From positions 806,001 through 870,000 of the forward strand of contig NZ_FOTP01000003.1 in assembly GCF_900114605.1 (NCBI RefSeq): 64,000 nucleotides of DNA, written 5' to 3'. The stretch comes from Bradyrhizobium sp. NFR13. Its GTDB lineage: Bacteria > Pseudomonadota > Alphaproteobacteria > Rhizobiales > Xanthobacteraceae. The notes under the pieces were generated by a model. The model did no database searches. It saw nothing but the letters and a program-made list of their open reading frames with translations, and had not been told where the DNA came from. The position numbers and the translations under genes are program-made. Positions 34,365-43,003 of this stretch are shown in pieces (position 1 is the first letter of the stretch; each line of letters opens with the position of its first letter).

Positions 34365-34573
34365 GACGGCCTCATCGCCAGCAGAACCACCGCCCAGAGC
34401 GCTGCGGAGACCGCCAGAGCGGCACCGACACGCGCCGGCAATGTCATGCGCAGGATCGACCAGGGCGCGGGCTGGGCCGGATGCGGACTGGCAGGCCCAT
34501 GGCTGTGGGTATGACCAAGGCCGTGCGCGTGACCATGGGAGTGGTCATGACCGTGAGAATGGGAATGCGCCAT
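34361..34573 (-). CDS. Small His-rich membrane protein, first gene of the Zur operon
   Basis: A 70-residue protein. Residues 2-26 are alternating His (MAHSHSHGHDHSHGHAHGLGH), followed by a linker and a C-terminal TM helix (ARVGAALAVSAALWAVVLLAMRPS). The ATG at 34573 is preferred: an in-frame TTG at 34624 would lie almost on the promoter. The exposed His cluster probably binds zinc at the membrane surface. Its stop overlaps the ATPase start. Similar short ORFs occur at this operon position in Bradyrhizobium-like genomes as I recall, but the protein is uncharacterised. Confidence 0.72.
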   Translation of the reverse strand: MAHSHSHGHDHSHGHAHGLGHTHSHGPASPHPAQPAPWSILRMTLPARVGAALAVSAALWAVVLLAMRPS

Positions 34574-34627
34574 GAAATCGGGCCTGAGCCAATGAAACCG
34601 TGGCGCCAAAGGCACCTCGCTCAAATG

Positions 34628-34646
34628 TATGTTATATTATAACATA
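34628..34646. promoter_or_regulatory. Zur box (zinc uptake repressor operator) overlapping a -10 element
   Basis: A perfect 19-bp palindrome TATGTTATATTATAACATA centred on 34637. It matches the ATGTTATAnTATAACAT-type Zur operator of proteobacteria. On the minus strand it contains TATAAT (34641-34636), so bound Zur would block RNA polymerase. It lies 55 bp upstream of the His-rich gene and 20 bp beyond the crcB stop, so it controls the leftward zinc operon. Confidence 0.9.
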
Positions 34647-34665
34647 TCGCAAGTCCGGGATCGGG

Positions 34666-35040
34666 TTAGGCGAAGTGGCGAACCAGCGCCAAGCCGGCAA
34701 ACAACCCGGCGATCGACAGCACGACCGACCCCAGCACATAAGCCGCCGCCAGCCCCAGTTCGCCGCGCTCATAAAGCAGCGCCGCATCCAGCGAGAAGGC
34801 CGAAAAGGTTGTGTAGCCACCGAGAATGCCGGTCATCAGAAACAGCCGCCATGGCTGCGAGGCCTCGCCCTTGAAAGCGAGATAGCCGGCGATCAGGCCC
34901 ATCACGGTAGAGCCGGTGACGTTGATGATGAAGGTGCTCCACGGGAATCCCGTGCCCATGCACCGCGCGCAGGTGACATTGATGACATGACGCAGGGTCG
35001 CGCCGAGGCCTCCGCCGATGAAAACCAAAACGTAATTCAT
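34666..35040 (-). CDS. crcB: CrcB/Fluc family fluoride ion channel
   Basis: A 124-residue, four-TM protein. Family motifs are FIGGGLGATLRHVINV, the N in FIINVTGSTVMGLIAG (pore Asn), and GGYTTFSAFSLDAALL (GGxTTFSTF, fluoride track). It exports fluoride passively as an antiparallel dimer. A single crcB gene indicates a homodimer. No fluoride riboswitch consensus was recognised in the 100 bp upstream. Confidence 0.93.
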   Translation of the reverse strand: MNYVLVFIGGGLGATLRHVINVTCARCMGTGFPWSTFIINVTGSTVMGLIAGYLAFKGEASQPWRLFLMTGILGGYTTFSAFSLDAALLYERGELGLAAAYVLGSVVLSIAGLFAGLALVRHFA

Positions 35041-35154
35041 TGAATACCCGCCGCCCCTGATGGCCTGCTATCGTCATTCGTTCTGCCGCAGCCTGCTTGC
35101 GGCGGCAAGTCGCAGGCAGCGCGTCACCTCGCACAAATACGACAGCATAACGAA

Positions 35155-35182
35155 AAGGGCGGTAGCTCGCGCCACCGCCCTT
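35155..35182 (-). terminator. Rho-independent terminator of sodB
   Basis: On the minus strand a 9-bp stem (AAGGGCGGT / ACCGCCCTT; 35182-35174 with 35163-35155), 10-nt loop, is followed by TTCGTT, giving a TTTTCGTT tract. It lies 33 bp past the sodB stop. Confidence 0.85.
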
Positions 35183-35214
35183 CCCACACGCCATCAGGCG
35201 CAAATTGAATGCGA

Positions 35215-35814
35215 TCAGATCGCCTTGCCGAACTGCTCGTCGACATAGTCCCAGTTCACGAGGTGATCGACGAACGCCTTGAGATAGTCGGGGCGACGAT
35301 TGCGGTAGTCGATATAGTAGGAGTGCTCCCAGACGTCGACGCCGAGGATCGGGGTCGCGCCATGGACCAGCGGGCTTTCGCCGTTGGCGGTCTTGGAGAT
35401 TTCCAGCTTGCCGTTCTTGACCGAGAGCCACGCCCAGCCGGAGCCGAACTGGCCGACGCCTGCAGCAGCGAAGTCAGTCTTGAACTTCTCGAGACCGCCG
35501 AGATCCTCGGTGATCTTCTTCTCCAGACGGCCGGGCAGCTTGTCGCCACCGCCGTTCGGCTTCATCCAGTTCCAGAAGTGGAGATGGTTGTAGTGCTGGC
35601 CGGCATTGTTGAAGAGCGCGGCATTCTTGCCGAACGAGCCCTTCACGATTTCTTCAAGCGATTTGCCTTCGAATTCGGTGCCCTTCAGCAGGTTATTGCC
35701 GTTGGTCACGTAAGCCTGATGGTGCTTATCGTGATGGAATTCCAGCGTTTCCTTCGACATATGCGGCGCGAGCGCGTCATAGGCGTAAGGCAGATTGGGA
35801 AGCGTGAAGGTCAT
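35215..35814 (-). CDS. sodB: Superoxide dismutase (Fe/Mn family)
   Basis: A 199-residue cytoplasmic enzyme. Metal ligands are visible: H in LEFHHDKHHQAYV, H in NNAGQHYNHLHFWNWM, D and H in GVDVWEHSYYIDYRNRRPDYL. The Gln in AGQHYNH suggests iron specificity, as in SodB. It dismutates superoxide to O2 and H2O2. Monocistronic with its own terminator. Confidence 0.95.
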   Translation of the reverse strand: MTFTLPNLPYAYDALAPHMSKETLEFHHDKHHQAYVTNGNNLLKGTEFEGKSLEEIVKGSFGKNAALFNNAGQHYNHLHFWNWMKPNGGGDKLPGRLEKKITEDLGGLEKFKTDFAAAGVGQFGSGWAWLSVKNGKLEISKTANGESPLVHGATPILGVDVWEHSYYIDYRNRRPDYLKAFVDHLVNWDYVDEQFGKAI

Positions 35815-35919
35815 GGGTCAAGATCCGCAATAATGGGAGAGTTGGCTTAACGGGAACCCTTATAGAAGGTTCCGCCCGGCTCCGACACTCCCATCTTTGC
35901 GATCCCGATCGCTTCGCGA

Positions 35920-37161
35920 TCAGGCCGCGCTCGGCATTGCGGCGGAGACGGCATCGCGCCGCACTGGCGGCTTCACATTCATCAGCATCTGGAAGCATCC
36001 GGCGATCATTCCGATCACGACGGCGAATTGCCAGGCGCGATCATAATTGCCGAGATGCGAGAAGATCATGCCACCGCCCCAGGCGCCGAGGAAAGATCCT
36101 GCCTGATGGCTGAGGAAGGCGATGCCGGTGAGTGTCGCCATGAAGCGCAACCCGAACAGCTGCGCGACGAGGCCGTTCACCAGCGGGACCACGCCGAGCC
36201 ACAGCGATCCCAGCACGGCTGCGAAGACCATGGTCGTGGTCGGCGTCGCCGGAAAATAGAAATAAGTGGCGAGCGCCAACGAGCGAACGATGTAAATTCC
36301 GCCGAGCAAAATCTGCTTCGGATAACGGCCGCCAAGCCAGCCAAAGGCATAGGAGCCAAACACATTGAACAGCCCGACTATTGCCAGCGCGGTGGCGCCA
36401 AGCGACGCGTCGAGGCCGCAGATCGCCAGATAATTCGGCAGATGCGTGGTGATGAATACGAGCTGCAGGCCGCAGACAAAGAACGACAACGCCAGCACGA
36501 TATAACCGGAATGACCGAGTGCGGACTGCACCACTTCTCCCAAAGATTGCTGCAGCTCATCCGCCGGTGCGCGTTCGATCTTGTCAGACTGGCCAGCAAA
36601 CAGCGCAGCGGGGAGCATCACCGCAGCGAGGCCGAGAAAGCCGATCAGCGCCACTTGCCAGCCCGCCGTCGAGATCAGCGTCTGCGCCAGCGGCGACGCG
36701 ATGACGAGACCGAGCGAACCTGCAGCCGACACCGCGCCCATGGTGACGCTGCGCTTGGCGGCGGAGACGCTGCGCGAAGCTACCGTCATGGTCATGCTCG
36801 ACGCCGTGCAAGACAGTGCGAGGCCGACGCAAAGGCCGGCGCCCAGGGTGAAAACCAGCGGCGTGGTCGCGACCATCATGAAGACGAGGCCGGCCGCATA
36901 AATCAAAACGCCTGTTATCATCACGTGACGGGTGCCGAAACGATCGGCGATGGCACCGATGAAGGGCTGCGAGATGCCCCAAATCACGTTCTGCAAAGCG
37001 GTGGCCAGCGAGAAATCGGCCGTGGTGATGGCGGTGTCGCGCAGAATCGAGGGTTGAAACAGGCCGAAGCTCTGGCGCATGCCCATGGCCAGGCTGAGCA
37101 GCGTCGCCGCGCCGGCCAAAATCGCCCAGCGCTGGTATTTGGAGAGCTCCGCCTCAGTCAT
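35920..37161 (-). CDS. MFS transporter, OFA/MCT-like
   Basis: A 413-residue carrier with twelve predicted TM segments and the MFS loop GAIADRFGTRHVMITG (loop 2-3). The N-terminal MRQSFGLFQPSILRDTAIT segment is typical of the oxalate/formate and monocarboxylate-type MFS proteins of alphaproteobacteria, so a small organic acid or drug-like anion is a guess. Alone between sodB and a divergent GNAT gene. Confidence 0.85.
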   Translation of the reverse strand: MTEAELSKYQRWAILAGAATLLSLAMGMRQSFGLFQPSILRDTAITTADFSLATALQNVIWGISQPFIGAIADRFGTRHVMITGVLIYAAGLVFMMVATTPLVFTLGAGLCVGLALSCTASSMTMTVASRSVSAAKRSVTMGAVSAAGSLGLVIASPLAQTLISTAGWQVALIGFLGLAAVMLPAALFAGQSDKIERAPADELQQSLGEVVQSALGHSGYIVLALSFFVCGLQLVFITTHLPNYLAICGLDASLGATALAIVGLFNVFGSYAFGWLGGRYPKQILLGGIYIVRSLALATYFYFPATPTTTMVFAAVLGSLWLGVVPLVNGLVAQLFGLRFMATLTGIAFLSHQAGSFLGAWGGGMIFSHLGNYDRAWQFAVVIGMIAGCFQMLMNVKPPVRRDAVSAAMPSAA

Positions 37162-37277
37162 TCCAACGCTTCCTTGATCCCTAGAATATTATTCTCAGAT
37201 AAGCACTGGATTCGACAGGTTTACTACCCTCGGACCGACCTATAAGGGCTGCACAAAGCGCAGAGGTGGCGACCGAA

Positions 37278-37802
37278 ATGAGCATCGAAATCGAGATTGT
37301 GACCGGCGATGCCTCATGGCCGAGCGTCAAACCGCTGTTCGACCTGGTTTGGCCGCGCGAGGCGGTCGAGAAACTGCCCTGGGGACACGTGGTCTTCGCC
37401 TATCCCGAATTGCGGGTCATCGTGGAGGACGACGGACAGCCGGTCTGCCATGTCGGCCTGTATCGGCGCGAAGGCATATGGAAGGATCGCAAGACGCGGA
37501 TTGGCGGCATCGGCGGCGTTGTGACACACCCGGACTATCGCCGGCGTGGTCTGGCCAGTGTGGCCCTGACCGCAGCATTGCATACGCTGAAAGACGAACG
37601 CGCCACCGATTTTGCGCTGCTATTCTGTGAACCGCACAATCTGGATTTCTACACGCGCCGCAACTGGAAGCCGTTCATCGGCGAGGTCTATGCCGAACAG
37701 CACGGCGAGCGGGTACGCTTCGATGTCATGACCCCGCTGGTGTCCTACCTGAAGCGAGCGCCGCATGAAGGCGAGATGGACCTGTGCGGGCTGCCGTGGT
37801 GA
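37278..37802 (+). CDS. GNAT family N-acetyltransferase
   Basis: A 174-residue protein resembling aminoglycoside 2'-N-acetyltransferase-like GNATs: VVFAYPELRVIVEDDGQPVCHVGLYRR, the acetyl-CoA loop GIGGVVTHPDYRRRGLASVALTAALHTL, and FCEPHNLDFYTRRNWKPF. The ATG at 37278 has CAGAGGTGGCGACCGAA upstream; an in-frame GTG at 37266 has no ribosome site. The substrate is not known. Confidence 0.85.
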   Translation: MSIEIEIVTGDASWPSVKPLFDLVWPREAVEKLPWGHVVFAYPELRVIVEDDGQPVCHVGLYRREGIWKDRKTRIGGIGGVVTHPDYRRRGLASVALTAALHTLKDERATDFALLFCEPHNLDFYTRRNWKPFIGEVYAEQHGERVRFDVMTPLVSYLKRAPHEGEMDLCGLPW

Positions 37803-37946
37803 CCGCCACCGGTTGACCTGAGCAAGCTGCGTCAAATTGAATCGATCATGATCATTTGAGACGCTGAGTAGTCTCAAACGCATCGCCGCGGCATTGCACA
37901 AATCCCATTTCTTGTTATGCAGACCGCCTGATCCGAGGAGACACGC

Positions 37947-38390
37947 ATGGCCGCCAGATTCACTGTTATGATCGCATTGCTGGGTGCAGTGTTCGCAGGC
38001 TCCGCTGCGCAAGCCCAATCGGGCGGCGAAGCAACGGGCGTCTGGCAGACCCAGGCCGGCGATGCGCAGGTGCGGGTCAGCAAATGCGGCACCATCCTGT
38101 GCGGCACCGTCGTCTCGCTGCGCGACAAGATCGATCCGCAGACCGGCAAGCCGCCGATCGACGACAAGAATCCCGATCCCGCGCTGGCCAAGCGCTCGAT
38201 GATCGGCATTCACCTGTTCTACGATATGCGCCCAACCGGAGCGAACACGTGGTCGGGCCGAATCTACAATGCTGATGACGGGAAGATCTATACCAGCAAC
38301 GTGGCGCTGGTCGGCCCTAACACGCTGAAGGTCGAAGGCTGCGTCGGCGCATTCTGCGGTGGCGAAAACTGGACCCGCGTCGGCCGCTGA
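37947..38390 (+). CDS. DUF2147 domain-containing periplasmic protein
   Basis: A 147-residue exported protein. The signal peptide ends AAQAQ; the mature part shows GVWQTQAGDAQVRVSKCGTILCGTVVSL and GRIYNADDGKIYTSNVALVGPNTLKVEGCVGAFCGGENWTRV, the DUF2147 lipocalin-like pattern with conserved Cys pairs. The function is unknown. CCGAGGAGACACGC precedes the ATG. Confidence 0.9.
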   Translation: MAARFTVMIALLGAVFAGSAAQAQSGGEATGVWQTQAGDAQVRVSKCGTILCGTVVSLRDKIDPQTGKPPIDDKNPDPALAKRSMIGIHLFYDMRPTGANTWSGRIYNADDGKIYTSNVALVGPNTLKVEGCVGAFCGGENWTRVGR

Positions 38391-38404
38391 TCAGGCGATC
38401 TCTT

Positions 38405-39556
38405 TCAAACTGACATAGCCTTCAATGCGGTGGCCGCCGAGGCATAGCCACCGCGCGCGCCGTCGATGAAATGTACGTGATCGCTGCGGATGGCTGACGG
38501 TGTGAAACACGTCATCATCGCAGCATCCTGGCGGTGCAGACCATAGCGCACCGTTCCTTCCGAGCCCGCCGCAACAAGACGCTGCTCCAGCGCGCGTTCG
38601 AGATCGGGCGTGCAATCCAGAATCATGCGCAGGCTGTCGTCATATTTGCGGAAATCTGAATTCTCGACCAGTTGCTGCACATAGGTCTTCGGCACGAACC
38701 CGCCGACGCTGATGCCGAAGCGCATCACGACATAGACGAACAGGGTTCGCACGAGCACCCGTATGCGAAAACGCGCCAGCGAGTTCGCTCCTCGGCCGGC
38801 CAGAATCTCATAGCCCAGCCCTGCAGGCGGCCATTTCAGCGCTGGGCCGCCGGCAGGCACGGGACGGCCCGCATTAGGACTGCGTTCGACCAGTGCGATG
38901 ATGTCTTCGATAACGCGACGAAATGCGGATGGGTCGGCTCCCGCTGCAGCCGTCACCAGCACCGACAGGATCAAACCGTGCGCCGATGGAATTTCCTCGA
39001 AACGACATGAGAGCCCGGAGAGATCGGGATAGGTCCCGACAGGTGCCGGCGTCACCGCGAATTCACCGCGCTTCATCGCGGCCTCCGCCCAGCCCAATCC
39101 GCCACCGGAAAACATCGCATAGGACACGTTCTTCGACGGACCGAAGCGCGCCACGCGCACATCCAGCCCCTGCGCACGGATGTCTTTGATCGGTACCAGG
39201 GCCACGCGCATCACAAGATCGAGATCGTGCTTCACCCAGGTCGCCGTCGCCGCCAATGCCCCGCTGGCGCGATCGAGATATTCTGGTGAGACTGCGAAGC
39301 TTGCACCATCCCCGCCGAACACGAACGGGAATTCACGGCCGTCCAGCGCATTGGTCACGGCCGCGATGACGGCAGCGCCAGCCATGTTGACAGCCTTGTA
39401 GCGCTGTTCGGCGATGGCCTTGGTGGATTCGACGATATCGGCGACGCCGACGATCCAGTCATCCGGCAGCGCCTTGTACAATGCCGGGTCCATCACCCGG
39501 TTGAATCCGTAAAATATTGAAATGCCGTCGTAAAACGCGCTGACGCCGGTCGTCAT
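38405..39556 (-). CDS. DUF3095 family protein with cyclase/GGDEF-like core
   Basis: A 383-residue soluble protein. VGVADIVESTKAIAEQRYKAVNMAGAAVIAAV (D40) and FVFGGDGASFAV (GGD at 81-83) look like the two metal-binding strands of class III nucleotidyl cyclases and GGDEF proteins, spaced as in those folds. The C-terminal half (about 240-383) has a membrane-proximal hydrophobic stretch (RTLFVYVVMRFGISVGGF) and RYGLHRQDAAMMTCFTPS. DUF3095 has no established function. It may bind nucleotides; the catalytic transition-state Asn/Arg pair of adenylyl cyclases could not be located. Convergent with the DUF2147 gene. Confidence 0.75.
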   Translation of the reverse strand: MTTGVSAFYDGISIFYGFNRVMDPALYKALPDDWIVGVADIVESTKAIAEQRYKAVNMAGAAVIAAVTNALDGREFPFVFGGDGASFAVSPEYLDRASGALAATATWVKHDLDLVMRVALVPIKDIRAQGLDVRVARFGPSKNVSYAMFSGGGLGWAEAAMKRGEFAVTPAPVGTYPDLSGLSCRFEEIPSAHGLILSVLVTAAAGADPSAFRRVIEDIIALVERSPNAGRPVPAGGPALKWPPAGLGYEILAGRGANSLARFRIRVLVRTLFVYVVMRFGISVGGFVPKTYVQQLVENSDFRKYDDSLRMILDCTPDLERALEQRLVAAGSEGTVRYGLHRQDAAMMTCFTPSAIRSDHVHFIDGARGGYASAATALKAMSV

Positions 39557-39647
39557 GGTGCGAAATGATCCTGCGGCAACGTTGCGTCAACCCAATGACG
39601 CTCCTGAGACAGGACTCATAGCACGCAATTTCGACGGACGCGCGATA

Positions 39648-40949
39648 TCAGCAGTCCAAAGTCGTCTGCCGCTCCCATTCGGTGAGCTGACGGCAGTGCT
39701 CATTCCAGTCGCTGTGCTTGAGTTTGAGATAGGACCCCACGATCTCGCCGAGCTGCCCCTTCAACACTTCGGATGCTTCGAGCGCACGCAGGGCATCAAG
39801 CAGATTCAGCGGCAATTGCTTGGCCTTCTGCGCCTTCGCGCCTTCCGTATACATATTGATATCGAGGCGCGGGCCGGGATCTCGGGTGTTGGCCATCCCG
39901 TCGAGGCCGGCGGCCAACAGCGCCGCAGGCAGCAGATACGGATTGACCGCACCGTCGGGCAAACGGAATTCGAAACGGCCCGCATCTGGAATGCGGATCA
40001 TGTGGGTGCGGTTGTTGCCGCCATGGGTCACCGTGTTTGGCGACCATGTCGCGCCGGACAGCGTACGTGGCGCGTTGATGCGCTTGTAGGAATTCACCGT
40101 CGGATTGGTGATCGCGCAGATCGCTTCGGCCGAATGCACGAGGCCGCCGATGAAGTGATAGGCTGTTCTGGACAGACCCAACTCGCCGCTTTCGTCCTCG
40201 AAGACGTTCGAACCGTCCTTGGTCGACCACAGCGATGCATGTACATGACAACCGTTGCCTGTGAGGTTCGCGAAGGGCTTCGGCATGAAGGTCGCCTTAT
40301 AACCGTGCTTCTCGGCAATCGACTTCACCATGAACTTGAAGAAGGCGTGTCGATCGGCAGTTTTCAGGGCGGTATCAAACTCCCAGTTCATCTCGAACTG
40401 GCCGTTAGCGTCTTCATGATCGTTTTGATATGGCTTCCAGCCGAGCGCAATCATCGCATCGCAGATCTCCGCGACGATTTCGTAGCGCCGCATCAGGGCC
40501 TGCTGGTCGTAACATGGCTTGGCCTGCTGATCGGCCGGATCGGAAATCGCTGTGCCATCGGGCGAGATCAGAAAGTATTCGCATTCGACGCCGGTCTTGA
40601 GCTCGACGCCCCGCTCCGCAGCCTTGGCGATGAGACCTTTCAGCACCTGACGCGGATTCTGCGCCACCGGCTTGCCGCCCATATAAAGGTCGCCGGTGAC
40701 CCAGGCGACACCGGGCTTCCATGGCAGCAGCGTGAGTGTGTCCATGTCCGGCATTACCAGCACGTCGGGATCGGCCGGCGTCATGTCGAACCAGGCGGCG
40801 AAGCCGGCAAAGCCCGCGCCGGATTTCGCGACGCTATCCATCGCGGTCGCCGGCACCAGCTTGGCGCGCATCCCGCCGAATAGATCGACAAAGGCGATGA
40901 GAAAGTATTTGAGATCGTGTTGTTTGGCTAGTTCGGTCCAGGTCGTCAT
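39648..40949 (-). CDS. glnT: Type III glutamine synthetase-like ligase (glnT / gmaS)
   Basis: A 433-residue ATP-dependent ligase of the GS superfamily. Signatures include VECEYFLISPDG, NWEFDTALKTADRHAFFKFMVKSIAEKHG, GNGCHVHASLW, NSYKRI, and the R-binding segment RFEFRLPDGAVNPYL. Its place behind glxBCD and its sequence type fit GlnT or gamma-glutamylmethylamide synthetase (GmaS), which joins methylamine to glutamate in the N-methylglutamate pathway; sequence alone does not decide. ATG 40949 is set by CGGAGATGTCA. Last gene of the glx operon, 36 bp after glxD. Confidence 0.88.
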   Translation of the reverse strand: MTTWTELAKQHDLKYFLIAFVDLFGGMRAKLVPATAMDSVAKSGAGFAGFAAWFDMTPADPDVLVMPDMDTLTLLPWKPGVAWVTGDLYMGGKPVAQNPRQVLKGLIAKAAERGVELKTGVECEYFLISPDGTAISDPADQQAKPCYDQQALMRRYEIVAEICDAMIALGWKPYQNDHEDANGQFEMNWEFDTALKTADRHAFFKFMVKSIAEKHGYKATFMPKPFANLTGNGCHVHASLWSTKDGSNVFEDESGELGLSRTAYHFIGGLVHSAEAICAITNPTVNSYKRINAPRTLSGATWSPNTVTHGGNNRTHMIRIPDAGRFEFRLPDGAVNPYLLPAALLAAGLDGMANTRDPGPRLDINMYTEGAKAQKAKQLPLNLLDALRALEASEVLKGQLGEIVGSYLKLKHSDWNEHCRQLTEWERQTTLDC

Positions 40950-40985
40950 TGACATCTCCGAAAGTAAACCAGCCATTATGGCCTG

Positions 40986-42317
40986 TTAGATATTGCTGCC
41001 AGGAATCCAGTTCGTTCCGGCGAGAGGCACTCTCGCCATCGCCGCCGTCTCCATTGTCAGCGCCACGAGATCTTCCGGTTCGAGATTGTGAACGTGGCTC
41101 TTGCCGCAGGCGCGTGCGATGGTCTGCGCTTCCAGTGTCATCACCGACAGATAGTTCGCGAGCTTGCGCCCGGCGATCACGGGATTGAGCCGCGCGGCCA
41201 GCAAAGGATCCTGCGTTGTGATGCCCGCGGGATCGCGGCCCTCGTGCCAGTCGTCATAGGCGCCGGCCGTAGTGCCGAGCTTCTGATATTCGGCTTCCAG
41301 TGCGGTGTCGTTATCACCGAGCGCGATCAATGCAGCCGTGCCGATCGCCACCGCATCCGCGCCGAGCGCGAGACACTTGGCCACGTCAGCTCCATTGCGG
41401 ATGCCACCGGACACGATGAGCTGCACTTTGCGATGCATGCCGAGATCCTGCAGCGCCTTCACCGCCGGCGGGATCGCGCACATGGTGGGAAGGCCAACAT
41501 TCTCGATGAACACATCTTGCGTCGCAGCCGTCCCGCCCTGCATGCCGTCGAGCACGATGGCATCGGCGCCGGATTTCACCGCGAGCGCGATATCGTAATA
41601 CGGGCGTGAGGCACCGACCTTCACGTAGATCGGGATCTGCCAGTCAGTGATCTCGCGCAGTTCCTGGATCTTGATTTCGAGATCGTCAGGCCCGGTCCAG
41701 TCCGGATGCCGGCAGGCCGAGCGCTGGTCGATGCCGACGGGCAGACGTCGCATGCCGGCGACGCGCTCGGTAATCTTCTGGCCGAGCAACATGCCACCGC
41801 CGCCGGGCTTGGCGCCCTGCCCGACCACGACCTCGATGGCATCGGCCTTGCGCAGGTCATCCGGGTTCATGCCGTAACGCGACGGCAGCACCTGATAGAC
41901 CAGCAGATCGGAATGACCACGCTCTTCCGGCGTCATGCCGCCATCGCCTGTGGTGGTGGATGTGCCGACCGCCGATGCGCCGCGGCCGAGTGCTTCCTTG
42001 GCAGGGCCGGACAGCGCACCGAAGCTCATGCCGGCGATGGTGATCGGAATCTTCAGATGGATCGGCTTCTTGGCGAAGCGCGCGCCGATGACGACATCGG
42101 TGGCGCATTTCTCGCGGTAGCCCTCCAGCGGATAACGGCTGATCGAGGCGCCGAGAAACAGCAGATCGTCGAAATGCGGCAGCTTGCGCTTGGCGCCGGC
42201 GCCGCGGATGTCATAGATGCCGGTCGCGGCCGCACGACGGATTTCCGCGATCGCAGCATCGTCGAAGGTCGCCGACTTGCGCGGCGGCGTGTGGATCCAG
42301 CGGTCTTGCGCGCTCAT
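40986..42317 (-). CDS. glxD: FMN-binding glutamate synthase-like subunit (GlxD / MgsC)
   Basis: A 443-residue protein equal to the central and FMN domain of glutamate synthase. It has PITIAGMSFGALSGPAKEALGRGASAVGTSTTTGDGGMTPEER, then KPGGGGMLLGQKITERVA and IVSGGIRNGADVAKCLALGADAVAIGTA. In the mgs systems it forms N-methylglutamate or glutamate from a glutaminyl donor using an electron input. The start shares one base with the glxC stop (TGATG). Third of four co-oriented genes. Confidence 0.9.
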   Translation of the reverse strand: MSAQDRWIHTPPRKSATFDDAAIAEIRRAAATGIYDIRGAGAKRKLPHFDDLLFLGASISRYPLEGYREKCATDVVIGARFAKKPIHLKIPITIAGMSFGALSGPAKEALGRGASAVGTSTTTGDGGMTPEERGHSDLLVYQVLPSRYGMNPDDLRKADAIEVVVGQGAKPGGGGMLLGQKITERVAGMRRLPVGIDQRSACRHPDWTGPDDLEIKIQELREITDWQIPIYVKVGASRPYYDIALAVKSGADAIVLDGMQGGTAATQDVFIENVGLPTMCAIPPAVKALQDLGMHRKVQLIVSGGIRNGADVAKCLALGADAVAIGTAALIALGDNDTALEAEYQKLGTTAGAYDDWHEGRDPAGITTQDPLLAARLNPVIAGRKLANYLSVMTLEAQTIARACGKSHVHNLEPEDLVALTMETAAMARVPLAGTNWIPGSNI

Positions 42318-43003
42318 CAGTACGATCCGACGTTGTCGATGTGGAAGTGATAGAGCTTTCGCGCCGAGCCATAGCGCCTGAACTCGTCGGGGCTGACGCC
42401 TTCGACGCCTGCGTCATCCAGCAGCTTCTTCAGCTCAACCTTGTGTTCGTCTCTGAGCGGCTTCTCGACGCAATCGGCGCCGAGGCTGGTGACCGTGCCG
42501 CGCACGAAGAGCTGCGCTTCATAAATGGAGTCGCCTAGCGCCTCGCCGGCATCGCCGAGCACAACGAGCTTGCCGGCCTGCGCCATGAAGGCCGAGAGAT
42601 GGCCGACCGAGCCCTTCACAACGATATCGATGCCCTTCATGGAAATGCCGCAACGCGCCGAGGCATTGCCGTCGATCACCAGCAGGCCACCATTGCCGCT
42701 GGCACCCGCCGCCTGCGAGGCGTCGCCGGTGACATGAACGCGGCCCGACATCATGTTCTCGGCCACACCCTGCCCGGCATTCCCGCGTACGGTGACGCGT
42801 GCCTGCTTGTTCATGCCGGCGCAGTAGTAACCCACATGGCCGTCAATATCGATCTCGACCGGAAAATCGAGACCAACCGCGATATTGTGCTGGCCGCGCG
42901 GATTGGTAACGGTCCAGTGCGTCTCGTTGGTGTTGGGTGTGAGTTTATGCAGTGCGCCGTTCAGCTCGCGCAGCGGCGATGAGGCGAGATCGACCGTGGG
43001 CAT
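42317..43003 (-). CDS. glxC: GltB C-terminal-type (GXGXG repeat) subunit (GlxC / MgsB)
   Basis: A 228-residue right-handed beta-helix protein with GxxGxG turns: VTVRGNAGQGVAENMMSGRVHVTGDASQAAGASGNGGLLVIDGNASARCGISMKGIDIVVKGSVG. It matches the C-terminal domain of the large glutamate synthase subunit, present here as a separate polypeptide. The ATG at 43003 coincides with the glxB stop (TGATG) and the gene is coupled to glxD in the same way, so stoichiometric synthesis is likely. Confidence 0.9.
   Translation of the reverse strand: MPTVDLASSPLRELNGALHKLTPNTNETHWTVTNPRGQHNIAVGLDFPVEIDIDGHVGYYCAGMNKQARVTVRGNAGQGVAENMMSGRVHVTGDASQAAGASGNGGLLVIDGNASARCGISMKGIDIVVKGSVGHLSAFMAQAGKLVVLGDAGEALGDSIYEAQLFVRGTVTSLGADCVEKPLRDEHKVELKKLLDDAGVEGVSPDEFRRYGSARKLYHFHIDNVGSY

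Noticed and set aside
35041-35150. Possible fluoride riboswitch upstream of crcB
   Set aside because: The conserved GGNGAUGG...UGAUG core pattern could not be found on the minus strand.
36028-37245. 405-codon open frame antisense to the MFS gene
   Set aside because: Composition is typical of a reverse-frame shadow, and the MFS signature is on the minus strand.
39555-40883. 442-codon open frame antisense to glnT
   Set aside because: Shadow of a strongly conserved GS-family gene; no independent motif.
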